From positions 36,257,551 through 36,321,550 of the forward strand of contig NC_088304.1 in assembly GCF_032854445.1 (NCBI RefSeq): a stretch of DNA of 64,000 bases, read 5' to 3'. The notes beneath the pieces are model-generated. The model did not search any database. It saw nothing but the letters and a program-made list of their open reading frames with translations, and was not told where the DNA came from. This DNA comes from Liolophura sinensis. Taxonomy: Eukaryota > Mollusca > Polyplacophora > Chitonida > Chitonidae. Numbering within the stretch: position 1 is the first letter of the stretch; every line of letters starts with the position of its first letter. Below, in pieces: positions 32,660-44,452 of this stretch. The translations under genes were made by a program, and so were the position numbers.

Positions 32660-34150
32660 ACCTATTGCCAATCGTCAGTAACTTTAACTACGTAAGAATG
32701 GCAGTGACTATCAAAGTAGAGCACGCCCACGACCTTGGCGCTAATGAGTTTTCTACTGCCCCAGTAGAGAATCTGTTTAATGAGCAGAAAAGAGGGAATG
32801 TCATCATTGTTTACAGATTTAATGAGAGGTTCCCAAAGTCTGTATTTCCCTCCCTTGTACAGCAGAGATTTCATTTTGCACATAGTCTTATGGCGGTTAA
32901 TCCTATTGTCCTCGAGAACGCCAATGACCTGTGGTGAGAGTGTAGATTTCGATGTTGTTGCCTCACCGGTGACAACATAAGGGTGACCTAACAGTGGACC
33001 AGACAGCTGGTAGCTCTCCATAAACTGATGTCTGGTGGCCAAGTGTGAAAAATGTTTTTGAAATTGTGCAATTTACGTTTCAGCAGTTTGAAATATTGGT
33101 GCTTAGACTCAAATCTCATGGCCCAGAATTTCACAAGTGGTTCACACAGCAAAAATAACATTGAATGATGTATTAGAAAGTTAATCTGCCTGTAATCTGT
33201 ACAGTTTCTGTCTGAGAAGACACAACGAAATGTCGAGAGAAAATCGTTTACGAGAATTGCAAGATGAAGGATCTGCAACTTTGCAACTACAAACAAATTC
33301 ACTTGCCATGCGTCATTATTCGGGGGCAAAGAGCTACCAACAAGCAAAAGCAGAATTCTAAACAAGCACCACTTTTGTTAATCACTGCCATTGATAAGAG
33401 CATGGCCGAAAATGTGCCATAGTTAGGCGTTTCTAACCTCTGTCCATTCTTCCATAATCAAAACAAAATCAGTGATCAGGCTGTTGATCTCGTCTAATGT
33501 GAAGAACTTGGACTAGATGCAGGAGCGGACGAGCTGTTTAAGTGTCAATGGGATAGCACCCTCCACTGAGTTCCCCTCTGAGCACCAAGGGGGCTACACA
33601 CTTCAAACTCGTCCATGTACAGAAGTGTCTGTAGGCGTATCTGTTACTCTTCTAACTTCTGACACTGTTCTCCGTCAGAAAAATCCATTAACACATGATT
33701 AACACGTTGCGGTGAATATCTTACACATGCACTCTCATCTTGTAATATTTGTTGGAGTACATGTAAAATTGAGATGTATTGGTAAGAGTCTTTGTGGTCC
33801 AAATTGACTTGTACTGGGCACACATGTGACAGAGATATATTTTTTCAAATCCTTTGAGCTGTCCAGCATGTTGAGAACACTTTACAAATTGCTGGCAGAC
33901 AAAAGTTCTTGTAGTTGGAAATCAGGTGAAAACTCGTACCCTTTCCGTTTAAGTGTTCAGCAATAGTATGCAAAAGGTTTTCGTTATTTAGTTCAGTGAG
34001 CGAAAATATTTCCTCGGCCAGTTCGTTCACAGCAGATTCTGGTAGGCATTTCCTCTCCTTTGGCTTCAGTAAAAGTAATGCCAGTTGCTTTGTCATCTGT
34101 TGGGATGATCCCTCCACGCCCTTTTCGTCTACCTTTGCCCCAATCAAATA
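32660..34150 (-). pseudogene. Decayed transposon-type protein of unassigned superfamily
   Basis: Three minus-strand pieces follow one another. 34147-33845 is charged (Leu-rich, 'NELAEEIFSLTEL'). A short frame at about 33520-33420 reads 'FTLDEINSLITDF'. 33365-32662 has one frame shift near 33040 and reads 'LLLLVGSSLPPNNDAW', 'LIHHSMLFLLCEPLVKF', 'WAMRFESKHQYFK', 'ATRHQFMESYQLSG', 'GVLYFDSHCHSYVV'. The 'WxMRFExKHxFFK' and 'HxPxxxxxxGPL' motifs belong to a protein type repeated many times in invertebrate and fish genomes, probably of DNA-transposon origin. I cannot name the superfamily. It is not a functional gene here. Confidence 0.5.
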
Positions 34151-34159
34151 AATAAATAA

Positions 34160-36359
34160 ATATTATAATTTTGTTATATGGCATTGCGGTTGCTAAATAC
34201 TAAAGCCTGTATGCAGGGCTGGCACCTAGTGTTTTAGTGCTGGCTAAATGTCTTTGCCCGCTTTACTATGTGGGTATGCTCACATACGTTAACACTGATC
34301 AGCGGGCTAATGTTTAATGTGCCATCTGTTGCACGGTTTTTAGTTCGTTTATATTTAGCTCGGTGCCATGCGTTTGGATTTCATAGCACCGCAGATATTT
34401 GTGCACTCACTGTGCTTCGGAAAGCTGTTTGTCCCTCTGTGAGAAATTTACTCCATCTATACCAGATGGAGAGTCTGATTCATTGCCAAATACATTTTGT
34501 GTTACAAAGAGCTCGCTATCCGAATCCATATTAAATAGTGACAAATGAAAGAAAGTAACCACAGTTTTATATAGTGGCTCCTCATTTGCATATACAAGAA
34601 TATGACTACATCTCAGAAAGCCGTCAACGCATTGATACTTAAATCCTGATTAGCATTTACTGCCCAGGTACTTAGATTCTGGCTGACCGGCCATTACATT
34701 TATATTTAACGTGAGGACGTGTGTCAATCCACACCAACAATGACATCCCAGTCATTATTTTTTTAATCAATGTACAGTTACTCGGGCTTTCTCTGCTACA
34801 TGATACTATTTTGTATCGTACAAACATGGACCATTTTAATGTTAGTTATATATAATGATGCTCATTTATTAACGAAACGGGTTTCTCGGAATTTGACATT
34901 TGACTTTTTTTTCACCGGTGGACAGCTGGTGACTTGGATGCTTCGCTTATCAGGCGTATTTCACGTGTAAAGTGATGCTAGTGAAACATCTAACTGTAAA
35001 AGTGCCGAAAGAGACATTTTAGTAAGCAAGTAAATTCTCATACAAGAACAGAGGTATTTCCCAAAAATGAGCGATCGACGGACATGCGTCCAATTTCTTG
35101 TTAGACTATGAGGAAAAGTAAGTGTTCGGGCATAAATTAATTTTAGCAGTGTCCAGAGTGGAAGATTCCATAAAATTGAAGATTTCCTGTTGTGTGGGGA
35201 ACTGTCTACGGTCCGTTTTCTGAAGGTTTAGAGTATCATTTACTCTGTTCGAAAAAACCGACGTACTGTGGCAAAGAACTGAAGATAATAGCGAATAGTT
35301 TTCGTTTGGAGCTAATAAGGATGAAAAACCCGATTTCTTCTTGTCAAAATAAGGTTGATTGTTTTGTGGGTGCAAATAACAATGTGAGCAAAAAATCCTC
35401 AGGGCGTGATCAAGAAAAACTTGACACCGACAGTGTTAAGTGGAAGATTTCCTCAGCCGTGCCATCTACATCATCCTCCGAATCGTCGCACCGGTGCCAA
35501 ATCCACGCCGTCTGCTGTCATTCCTTCCTCTTCTCGCCTTTCAGTGACTGACCCTGACTTAAAACTATGATATCATCAATCCGTGCACGCTGACACTGAT
35601 CAACACAGCAAACAGCAACATATTCAGTATCTGTACAATACACACAATTATCATTAATATAATTTGTCTGAGGACAAATTTCCTATCGTTTGTTAGTTTG
35701 TTGTTAATTCCCATATGATGGACATGGGGTTCTCTTCAAAAACAAGTTCCGTGGTTTTAAATTGTAAGGTGTATCCGCACTTTAAATAAACCTTTTTCCT
35801 TGAAACCTACATTTCCTGCCACAAGGCTATTTGGGTTGCTCTTGGTCTCCCGTGAAAGGTACCTCCACATTTTAGACTTAAATTTAACATTTGTATTTGA
35901 AGACTTCTGCACGTATTAAAACAGTGGAGGGGATTGAAATGCATTTCACGGTATTTTGTTTTCCATTTTGTGATACATTATTAGAATATGTCTACGTTAA
36001 AAATGTATACTTATTGTTTTACAATTAATTAATATGTTTAATCTTTTAATGCTGACTACTGGTCTGAATCGAGTTTTGTCTTTCTAAATGCTATGAAAAC
36101 TTCACTTCCCATCGCTGTGCTTGGCTGAAATCCGGCTCCCGAATTATATTTTACTCTCCAGCCATACTTTCGTTCAATAAATATCTTTTCATAGCTAGAA
36201 TGGAAGATTTATCATGTTGAAAGTGATATTCCCATTGCCATAGAGAAGCTTCCGCCAGTAAGCACTAACAGTTCTGTTAGATCTATTACCCTCACCATTA
36301 GCTACATCCATCTCTTACTGGAGAAATATCTAGCACAGATCACGTGAGATTCGTCGAGG
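34160..36359. other. Intergenic, no gene supported
   Basis: Overlapping frames at 35106-35551 on both strands look like chance. Otherwise AT-rich unique sequence. Confidence 0.35.
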
Positions 36360-36426
36360 ATGAGGCTGGCATACCGGGATATCGTCTTCCTTCTGTCAGT
36401 AATATATGTTGTCTGTGGGATAGATG
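36360..36426 (+). CDS. Signal-peptide first exon of a small secreted protein (candidate)
   Basis: ATG at 36360 opens a charged start, then a hydrophobic core 'IVFLLSVIYVVCG', a typical signal peptide. The frame meets a consensus donor 'gatg|gtaagt' (GT at 36427-36428) after 22 codons plus one base. Phase-1 first exons like this are common in secreted animal proteins. The next exon is proposed at 36791-36975. Function unknown. Confidence 0.45.
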
Positions 36427-36790
36427 GTAAGTTTATCTAACAGAATGCCGATCGCTTAAATGCGCGCTATGTATAACCTCTATCAACACGTTTTAAGAGA
36501 TTGACGCCATAACAGGGGAGTTTTGAGTCCGAACTCTTTTGTCGTTCAGAGTGAAAACTGTGCTACTGCCTAACGTGACAAATATTAGGCAACGTTCATT
36601 GACATTAATTTGTTTCAGTGTGTTTCAGAAAAGAGCGCATCTTTCGTTTTAGAAAATTCCAAGTTCAAAAACGTTCAGGACCTTATTTTTCTCTATCGTT
36701 TACTCTAATTATCTTCTTGTGAAACGTTTATCAGGTGTCCATGGTACAGTAAATGTGACTGGTAATACGTGCCAATAACATTTCTGATAG

Positions 36791-36975
36791 ATCCTGCTGA
36801 TACAGTAGGATTTTGTGTTTCTTTCACATTCTGCGATGAAAGTGTTCGAACTGGACACTCCTCTATTGCAATAATGCTAGCACAAATACGTAGAAAACTA
36901 TCATGGAATGAGACAACCACTTTTGTTTGCGGACTAGACGAGAGGTCAAGATCCCTAGACATACAGTTAATCTAA
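36791..36975 (+). CDS. Second exon of the small secreted protein (candidate)
   Basis: With the acceptor 'ttctgatag|at' (AG at 36789-36790) the two exons total 252 nt and read in phase to a stop, giving 83 residues, three Cys in this exon and one sequon ('NETT'). An alternative acceptor, 'tttatcag|gt' at 36733-36734, has a better position and continues the same phase but runs into a stop after 13 codons. Either the later acceptor is used or a base has been lost. Alternating hydrophobic residues suggest beta strands, but I recognise no family. Confidence 0.4.
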
Positions 36976-37030
36976 ACGTTAGTTTTGCCGTGTTATAGCT
37001 TTAAAAATAAAAAAACAGCTTTTTTTCACT

Positions 37031-37292
37031 TCGACTTGAAGTGCTCAGTTGGTTAGCGCGCTAGCGCAGCGTAATGACCCAGGCGTCTCTCACCACTGCG
37101 GTCGCTGTGAGTTCAAGTCCAGCTCATACTGGCTTCCTCTCCGGCCGTACGTGGAAAGGTCTGCAGCAACCTGCGGATGGTCGTGTGTTTCTCCCCGGGC
37201 TCTGCCCGGTTTCCTCCCACCATAATGTTGGCCGCCGTCCTATGAGTGAAATATTCTTGAGTAGGGTGTAAAACACCAATCAAACAAATAAA
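37031..37292 (+). mobile_element. SINE-A, full-length reference copy
   Basis: tRNA-like head with box A 'cagttggttagcgcg' and box B 'gtgagttcaagtccagc'. Body blocks are 'ggcttcctctccggccg', 'cagcaacctgcggatggtc' and 'ctcccaccataatgttgg'. The 3' end is 'gtaaaacaccaatcaa' followed by an 'aaataaataaat' tail. I use it to define SINE-A in this window. Confidence 0.92.
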
Positions 37293-38889
37293 TAAATCGA
37301 CTTTAAGTGATCAGTTTTGTCATGTATGTTGGTAAGGGCGATTGTTACCGCAGTGCTTTGTTCGGTTTTATCATGTCATAAATATTACTGCCGTTGTGTT
37401 CTGAAATATCCGACGATTTTTTCCTTTAATCAATGATAGAATGGAATAAATTCCATCATTCCATCATTTAACATCACATTGAAAGTTGATTTAATTTATT
37501 TATGTGATGCCGTAGACCGTACTGATATACGAACGCCTGTTTTCACGCTTCAAGAATAATTCACTAAACCAACAACGGCAATTGAAATTTGAGAGAGAAC
37601 GAAATAAATCTACAGATACATCTAAAACTTCTGCCCTTACATTGATTAGGCTCTGGACAATGCAGATGCTAACACATTTGTCTTACCTTTCTTACGTACC
37701 ATCCTCACAGAATACGGTTGCAACAGCAACCAGAAAATTCCTGACTCTTAGTTTTGAATTTCAAAGGAAAGAATTTTGATGACAACTGAAACACTATTAG
37801 TTTAACATACATACACTTTAAAACGCAAGAGGGTAGTATACAAAATTGGGGGCTTCCTTCTCCGTTACTGAGTATCCCCTCTGGTGCTATATTATTTAAC
37901 ATACTGGCGAAATAACACATACATATAGGCTTATCTATATCAAAAACGCTATTAAGTATCTTTATACATCATAGGGTAATTCTGCGTTTCAATTGGTCGA
38001 GATATGTCAAATGATATTCCACAAAACATGACGTACAACGATCACATGCGCCAAGGAATAGAACGTCACGCTCACAATCTTCTGCTATTATCCAACAATC
38101 ACGTGCTTTTATTCCAAGGCAATTATCTCCTCTGAGAGCTCTCTGGCGTCTGCTTGTTCGTACAATAAACAACTGGATGGTGGTTATAGCTCTCTTGTCC
38201 AAGTACAAATTTGTCGAATTTAAGTACAAAAACTCGAACATCTACTTTTTTCGGCATAATAAAACATGTGGTGCACACTGGGACATAAGGAGTTGTCAGC
38301 TCTGGACAAGTCGTATTCATCTGAGGCGAAGCTGACAAGTCCTAATGTCCCGCCCCACAGCATGCACTGTCTGTATAATAGTTCAGCATTGAATTTACAT
38401 TAACCAGTACTAAGCCTTTTTGAACATCTACTTAATGCGAATCGGCAGAGGATGACACTAGTAGCTGGTCCATATCCGCATCTGAAAATAAAACTAGAGC
38501 CCAAGGGCTGTGAAATGGGTCTCTTGCTGACACATAACTTCTTTAACAGATCATCAACAATCTTTGTATAACAAGTTTCTTGGCATGCACGCCATCAGCA
38601 AGATCTACTCCTAGGCAGCATCACAAGCAGTGCAACAGATGATTTTCAGAGGTAGAGTTGTATTCCCCATTTTTCCAAGAGACTGAGCACTGGGTAAGCC
38701 TAACGCAGTACACATTTTTGGAAATTACTCAACACTTCGCTGTTTTCGATCCTCAGCAAAACACATGGAAAGTGTGAAGTTGTTTGAGTGGAGGTGGTTG
38801 AGAAACTTGACACACATGTGCATACAGGTGCTGTATTCGATCTTTAGGAATATTTTTTAAATTGCCTCTCTTGCTTGTGTAGATATATT
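37293..38889. other. Intergenic, nothing recognised
   Basis: No domain-bearing frame. A local 'ccatcattccatcattt' stretch near 37455 is simple repeat. Confidence 0.35.
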
Positions 38890-38892
38890 AAA

Positions 38893-39461
38893 AATGTCAT
38901 CAGATACTAAGAAAAAATCTAGTCAAGCTTGTTTTGGGTTCTTGCGTCTCCATGTATATCGTTTGTCATTTTCATGCATTGTCCTCCAAACATCTATATA
39001 TTTATTCCCATTTGTCAAATTCAACACTATAGTTCTTGCCGTAGGGTTATTTAGATGTTAATTGTATGTGTCTTTTTAAGGGTCGATAACTAAATTCCAG
39101 TCCCCACAGATTATAACAGACGGATTTCCAACTTGCCTTGTTTTATTATTAATATGATTATAGAAAGAAGGTTTGTCAGTATTTGGTCCGTACAAACTGC
39201 AGAGAGTTACAGATACGTCATGTATATCTAGGTTCATTAGAATATAGTTACCATTTGGGTCAATATCTACATCTCTGATTTTGTAGTCAAAATTTCGATT
39301 GAACAATATAATTACACCTCTTGATTGAGAGCTGTGAGGGCTTACCCAGGCATCGTATTCCCATTCCCTTTTTAGGACGTTGCCATAATTTGAGTCGCTA
39401 TGGGTGTCCTCTCTGCTAATCCTCGACATTTCATCGAGGCTATATTCACTGTATCAGTCAT
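38893..39461 (-). pseudogene. LINE ORF2 apurinic-type endonuclease domain, with stops
   Basis: A start at 39461 ('MTDTVNIASMKCRGL') is followed, with a gap and frame change, by 'EWEYDAWVSPHSSQSRGV', 'NGNYILMNLDI', 'SLYGPNTDKP' and 'VIICGDWNLVIDP'. Then, through stops at 39078-39076 and beyond, it reads 'HLNNPTARTIVL', 'YTWRRKNPKQA' and 'LDFFLVSDDI'. These are the catalytic blocks of the LINE endonuclease that nicks target DNA. Three in-frame stops and truncation before the RT inactivate it. Confidence 0.75.
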
Positions 39462-39851
39462 AGATTGGTTTGTAATCTGTTAAAAGAGGGTGAAAAAATT
39501 AGTTTCTGTGTATTATTCAATTTACCTTTGTAGTTTTCACAGTATTTCGGCCAATATGGAAAATCTCATAGCGTTTGGTAATCAACATTATCTTTCTTAT
39601 CAAAACAGACACACGTACACACCCACTCAACCTCTCTTTCAGAAGCATACGTTTAAGTATAGTCTCATCATTTTGGTGATCTTGTATATGTATATACATT
39701 GCTTTAATTGTGTTACATATTGTAGCTGACATGGAATAATTCCTAAATAGAGTGATCTGTTGTGATTTGGGTATAGCTTATGAGTATAGAAGATCATACA
39801 CAAGAATGGAATATAAAGGCAAGGTGATTTCTGGAGAATATTTAATTATTT

Positions 39852-40003
39852 GTTTGATTGATTGATTGGTGTTTTACGCCGTACTCAAGACTATTACACT
39901 TATACGACGGCAGCCACCATTATGGTGGGTGGAAACCGGCCAGAGCACGGGAGAAACCCACGACCATCCGCAGGTTGCTGGAAGACCTTCCCACGTACGA
40001 TTC
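39852..40003 (-). mobile_element. SINE-A copy inside the LINE
   Basis: Minus orientation, 5'-truncated after 'cttcccacgtacg'. The tail side is 'gattgattgattggtgtttt'. It separates ORF1 and ORF2 of the L1-like element. Confidence 0.85.
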
Positions 40004-40228
40004 AGGCAAATAAAATACATATTAGAAATGCTGATAGGTTTTGACAGATTGCACCCATCCTATTTATCAATGGTATTATTGTGCAGAATAGTATATTGTT
40101 TCTTTTTTCGACACATTAAACCTGTGTATTTCGTTAACTTAAATTTTCTTATTAATTCTATTTTTATTTTACGAGAGCAAACTGAGTTATTAGATAGCAT
40201 ATATCCTTCTCATTGCATTCATCGTTAT

Positions 40229-41174
40229 CTAGCTGATAGGGGCTGGTGAGTTGGTTATTGGCCTGTCACTTCTTTGGTCACGTGGTCTTTGAACTCTGTG
40301 TGTATGGGATGATAGACTGATGAGAGTGTCTATGCAGTCAGTAGATTTCACTTGTCTTACGTCCTCATTAAAGTTCTTGACAAAGATTTTGCCATCTCTT
40401 GACCAGGCGGATTGTATCATGGGGAGTACAGATGCTGCTTTTAAAATAGCCTGGTTTTTCTGCGTTAGGTCTTCCTTAATCACAATGTTTGTTCTTTTCA
40501 AGTCTCTTCTGGTTTTTATCACTTCAACTGTAAGTCGTCGTGATGTGAACTTTACTATTACACCCGTTGGTTTTGTGTTTAAGTCCTTTTCGGTCCCAAC
40601 CTGTGCGCTATACTTATGTCGCTACACGTCAGTGACAGCTTTAGGTGAGACGTCAAGATGTCAACGACTTTCTCGGAACATCCGTTAGTTGTTTCTGTGG
40701 TAGTATCCCCATTTACGCCGTAAATCCGCATACTTTGTTAACGGATTGTTCCAAATGGTTCTGTCTGTTTTTTAAATTTCGCATATCTCCGTTTACCCTG
40801 ACCAGTTCTTCTTGATCCTGTTCGTGTTGTGAGCTTAAGTCCTGCATGTCTGCTCGAAGGGCATCATTTTCTTTTTCTAAAGTAAAGATTCTGGCTTCCT
40901 GCTGCTCAATTAGGTTTGTCAACTTTGTAACTATTTTTGCTTCAGTATTTTGTAGTTTTTCTTCCAGTGTTTCAATGGTCACCATAAAATCTAGCTTACC
41001 AAGCCTCTCCATGATAATCTGTAACTGATCCATTATTTCAGGCTGGCGAGTTACCACTTCATTGGTCGGCTGGGGTGTAGAAGAGGACTCATCCATGCTG
41101 CTTTGAGAAGACATCCCACGTATCTCTTTTTTTTGGCGGTTTCCACAGGGTGGCATTTGATGTAATAAATCCAC
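40229..41174 (-). pseudogene. LINE ORF1 protein (coiled coil plus RNA-binding domain)
   Basis: The first frame (41174-40713, 153 codons) has a Ser/Thr/Pro-rich start and a long Gln/Glu/Lys coiled coil ('LEEKLQNTEAKIV', 'NLKNRQNHLEQSV'). After frame changes the minus strand continues with 'DISIAHRLGP', 'GVIVKFTSRRL', 'RDLKRTNIVIKEDLT' and 'SAWSRDGKIFVK' (to 40229), the RRM-like and C-terminal part typical of L1-type ORF1. Such proteins trimerise and package LINE RNA. At least two frame shifts make it a pseudogene. Confidence 0.7.
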
Positions 41175-41744
41175 TCACTCAGATATAACAGTACAGACAC
41201 AACGTTGTGTTCAGTCAGGATCTGACCAAGGAGTGACAGAGGTGTTGTTTAAAAGCACCTGACACACTGGTTGAGCACTAAGAGTCCATGCGCAGACAGG
41301 CGGACCTGCCGCTGAGAAACTGGTTTGACTGGGTTATACTGACCCCCTGACTCTGGCTATTGCTCGGGCTCTATATGCTATACACTGTACCTGTTACCAT
41401 AGTGTAAACAGGCCTAGTCCCATAGTTTCACAGTATGGATAATAAAAAATCTCCACATCGACCATATACATTTGCAAAAAGAGGTTACTAAATGATCAGG
41501 AGACCTAAGTAATACCTTATCTATATGCCCAGTTTGCTATGTCAAATCATATGTAACGTTAAATCATCACAATCTTGGGATTGATTGGAGCCAAATTTCC
41601 CTGTCATCTCCTTGTCGCCATCTTGAAAAAACGTAGACATCGTTGGCCACCATTAGGCGTATTACTTGCCGAAAGTCAGCACACGAACGGAAGGTTACAA
41701 TTATACGAGGGAAGGTAAGAACTCTTATTGAACTGGGGTATAAT

Positions 41745-41900
41745 AGGCTGACATTGTGGTAGTTGATGTTGCATCCCCTGGCCCCTTGGCCTGGTGCCTT
41801 TGCAGACAACACACTGTTTTGAGTAAGTCTAGACCAGTGACGTCTTATAAATTGCAATTAATATCACTACAGTTTTTTTAACCTAATTCTGATTAAGCCA
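41745..41900 (+). repeat. R1 repeat, partial
   Basis: Shows 'cctggtgcctttgca', 'agaccagtgacgtct', 'attgcaattaatatcac' and 'agccatggtgctag' in R1 order. Its end abuts the truncated end of the jockey-like LINE. Confidence 0.7.
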
Positions 41901-41904
41901 TGGT

Positions 41905-42110
41905 GCTAGCCGGTATGAAGGTAGAGGAACCGCTCTTTTTCATTACAATAGGTACTATAAAGTGAATAATTTTTAAGAGTTATTTTACCTTTGTCAGATG
42001 TCTTCAGACGAGTTTCCTGAAGACAAAGGGCAATAGGACCCTTAATAATTTAATTAGCCGTGTTATTTCAGCGAAATTTACCTTAAGACCTCGACAATTC
42101 GATTGTATTA
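41905..42110 (-). pseudogene. Jockey-like ORF2, N-terminal endonuclease piece
   Basis: 'IQSNCRGLKVNFAEITRLI', then after a one-base frame change 'PIALCLQETRLKTSD' and 'ITLKNYSLYSTYCN'. 'NCRG' and 'LQET' are the first catalytic blocks of APE-type LINE endonucleases. It ends at the R1 junction. Confidence 0.65.
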
Positions 42111-42748
42111 TATTGTCGTATATGGACATTATGGAGGGAGACATGTAGGCGATTTATCTTTAAGTTTGGAAAGGGATCGACCCTTCCTCGGAGATCGGTG
42201 ATCTATCCATCACTTCCGCATATGGTGTTAAAGGGCCAACGCCCTCCAACGATCCAAACTTATTAAAATTTTGGACAGGTTTCCTAGTGGCCTTAGAGGA
42301 AGACTCTGTGGGGCCACTAGGTTTATTGGATTTATTTATGTTTTGACGTTAATTTCGGATTTATTTTTTGCATGGTTATTGCTTTTATATCATTACGTTG
42401 AGGGTTTTCAGTTTCTGTGTTTTATATTGCTTTTACCTGTTGACTTGATGTGGTCTGGATTGAAACCGAATTTAGGGCATGTTGAACAGAAGGCTCCACA
42501 GAAATAGGAATAGATAGTTTGCAATGGGCCAATTTAATGAAGAGTTGCAACGGATATTACTCGTTCGACCACATTGGCATACGACGTTTTAAGTGGTGTA
42601 ATAGAGGGTAAAGGCCAGTTTGTTGGTTGCCTGATAAGATATCTTGTTTTTGACATGTATATCGAGTATTTGTTTTTCTTTCAACGAAAAGTGCACAGTC
42701 CTTAGAGGAGGCCACGTGATCCCCACTTAACTGTTCTGCTTTACTGGC

Positions 42749-43316
42749 TCATCGGAAACAAACCAGTTTATTTTTACATTGGCCATTGCGGTGACCAGAT
42801 ATTTGGCAAATGAAACGTCGTGTCAGGTTAGGGATATAGAAATCCACGTTAACCCTATTTGGGCCAATGTAGATATATGACGTAAGAAAGGTACCATTAA
42901 AGGTCAAAAGATGTGTGTTTAATTTCAGGGTGTTACCAGCTTTTTTCGTAGTGATGCACTTCATCCTGGTAACACTCTGTGAGTTTAGTTCATTTTAAGA
43001 TTTCCTTTTTGGTTAAGTCAAGGATATCTGTATCCCTATCACGTATTCTTCCCCAACAGCTGTTCAGGGAATTGTGAGGAGATGTGAAAACAGAAATATT
43101 GGATATTTTATTCAGTGAAAATAAGCTTATGGATTGTTTCCGGAAACAATCGATTACAATGTCTCCAGATCTGATTTTTATTATGTTTCTCAAAGTTCCA
43201 GCTGCATCCTGGAGAGCTGTTTTCAACAAAAAAGGAAGAATTTTAGAGGTCGGCTTTTCTTTACTCTTAGCTAAGAAAACATTAAAAAGCCAACCAGTTA
43301 CTGGGTCAGTTATCAT
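42749..43316 (-). pseudogene. Jockey-like ORF1 (gag-like zinc-knuckle protein), broken
   Basis: The first frame (43316-42990) has 'LRNIIKIRSGDIVID', 'VFTSPHNSLNSCWGRIR' and then a stop. The second (42964-42749) has 'IYIGPNRVNVDFYIPN', 'FICQISGHRNGQCKNK', a degenerate CCHC zinc knuckle in which one Cys is lost. The order matches nucleic-acid-binding proteins of jockey-type elements, which coat the RNA and reach the nucleus. The frame break and missing second half make it inactive. Confidence 0.65.
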
Positions 43317-43609
43317 GCAAGTCCGAAGAGATCCCCAACTTCCTTTTTTATCATCACTCGACGAATTCGGCTGAGATGAAAGCTTAACAGATACATTAGA
43401 AACAATTGGAAATATATAAAAATTTCAGCCCAAGTTTCCCCCACCCACCACGGAGTGCCAACAATCGGTTTCAAGTTTAGAGTAGACAAATTAGTACTGA
43501 TTAAGCCATGAATTATCACCTTTTGCGAATTAAGCAAGCGATTTCTGAATCTCAGCATTGATTTACGCAGACGTTCACTGCAAGATGAAATCCTATTAAT
43601 ACAAAACGT

Positions 43610-43738
43610 AGAACCATGACAGGTAAATTAACAAGAGGCCGTATTTCACCGGTTACGTCTGACGACATGCAAGCTACCACGCTCTCGTCGCTGCTCTGGT
43701 TTTGCTTTCTATGCTGTATGTCTTCGATTATTTTATTC
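43610..43738 (+). repeat. R1 repeat, 3' part
   Basis: 'aagaggccgtatttcaccgg' to 'ctgctctggttttgct' and 'atgctgtatgtctt'. It joins P-d at about 43739, at nearly the same point as in copy P-c. Confidence 0.65.
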
Positions 43739-44090
43739 AAACATAAGTTCAGGAAAGATATACCATCTGGAGAGTCTGGTTTCCTTAAAAACCCAGCGAA
43801 GTTGGATATATATATCTTTCACAGGCTTTGCTTTATCCGGATTGTTTAAAGCTAGCAGAGTAGCGATATGTAGTGAACGGGAAAGGTCGGGCCTGGTGAG
43901 GATTACTCTTAATAATTTCTGCACATAGCGGTATCCACACGAGAATAGGTATAGTTCGGCCAAACGGGGGCACAATTTGTGCCCATGGGAAGGCACATAC
44001 ACTGTTAATATATGTTTTTTCCGAGTTTCACATAGTTTTATTGAGAAATTCAAGCAACTCGATGAACACGGAAACATCCCATAAATTGTT
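43739..44090 (-). mobile_element. Penelope-like element copy P-d, fragment
   Basis: The minus strand reads 'RLAELYLFSCGYRYVQKLL' and 'LLALNNPDKAKPVKDIY', the RT blocks around the catalytic motif, with the YIDD Asp pair destroyed. No intact frame. Confidence 0.6.
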
Positions 44091-44452
44091 CCCCGCGGTA
44101 TTTCTGGGGTGAGAAGAATAGGGCCTCAGCCCACTGGGTAAGCTTGTCGTAAAAGGCGACTAACAAAGAACTCTGCTGTATGGACCCCGTGAATATAACA
44201 GGCTCACATTTGTCAGTTGTGTGAGAGGCAACCGGAAAGCAACCTGTTTGGTTTGACCCATGGCCGCCTTGGACGTCAGAATGCAGCCTTTTAAAAGAAC
44301 ACCAAAGGTCAACTTTTAAATGTCAAGGCTGTTATCAACTGCAATCAATGTGACGTATTTGGGTAACTAGCTAAGAGACCTTGGCCTCGATCCAATACCC
44401 CAAAACTTTAATTTCGCAGGTCAACGTAAAGCTCCAGGTCAAATTGTGACTG

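Larger units (their letters stand above)
38890..41190 (-). mobile_element. L1-like LINE, 5' half only
   Basis: ORF1 (41174-40229) and the endonuclease part of ORF2 (39461 to about 38893) lie in the correct order on the minus strand. The RT, 3' UTR and tail are missing: similarity ends at about 38890. Loss of the 3' end is unusual for LINEs, which normally lose the 5' end, and points to later deletion or recombination. A SINE-A (39852-40003) interrupts it. Confidence 0.7.
41901..43550 (-). mobile_element. Jockey-like LINE, 5' part
   Basis: Minus strand: 5' UTR-like DNA (43550-43320), ORF1 nucleic-acid-binding protein (43316-42749), a spacer, and the start of the ORF2 endonuclease (about 42110-41905). 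It is cut at R1. Like the other LINE it lacks the RT and 3' end here. Confidence 0.65.

Noticed and set aside
35106-35551. Overlapping ORFs on both strands near 35.3 kb
   Set aside because: No splice sites in phase, no motifs, and the composition of both frames is ordinary for random open sequence.
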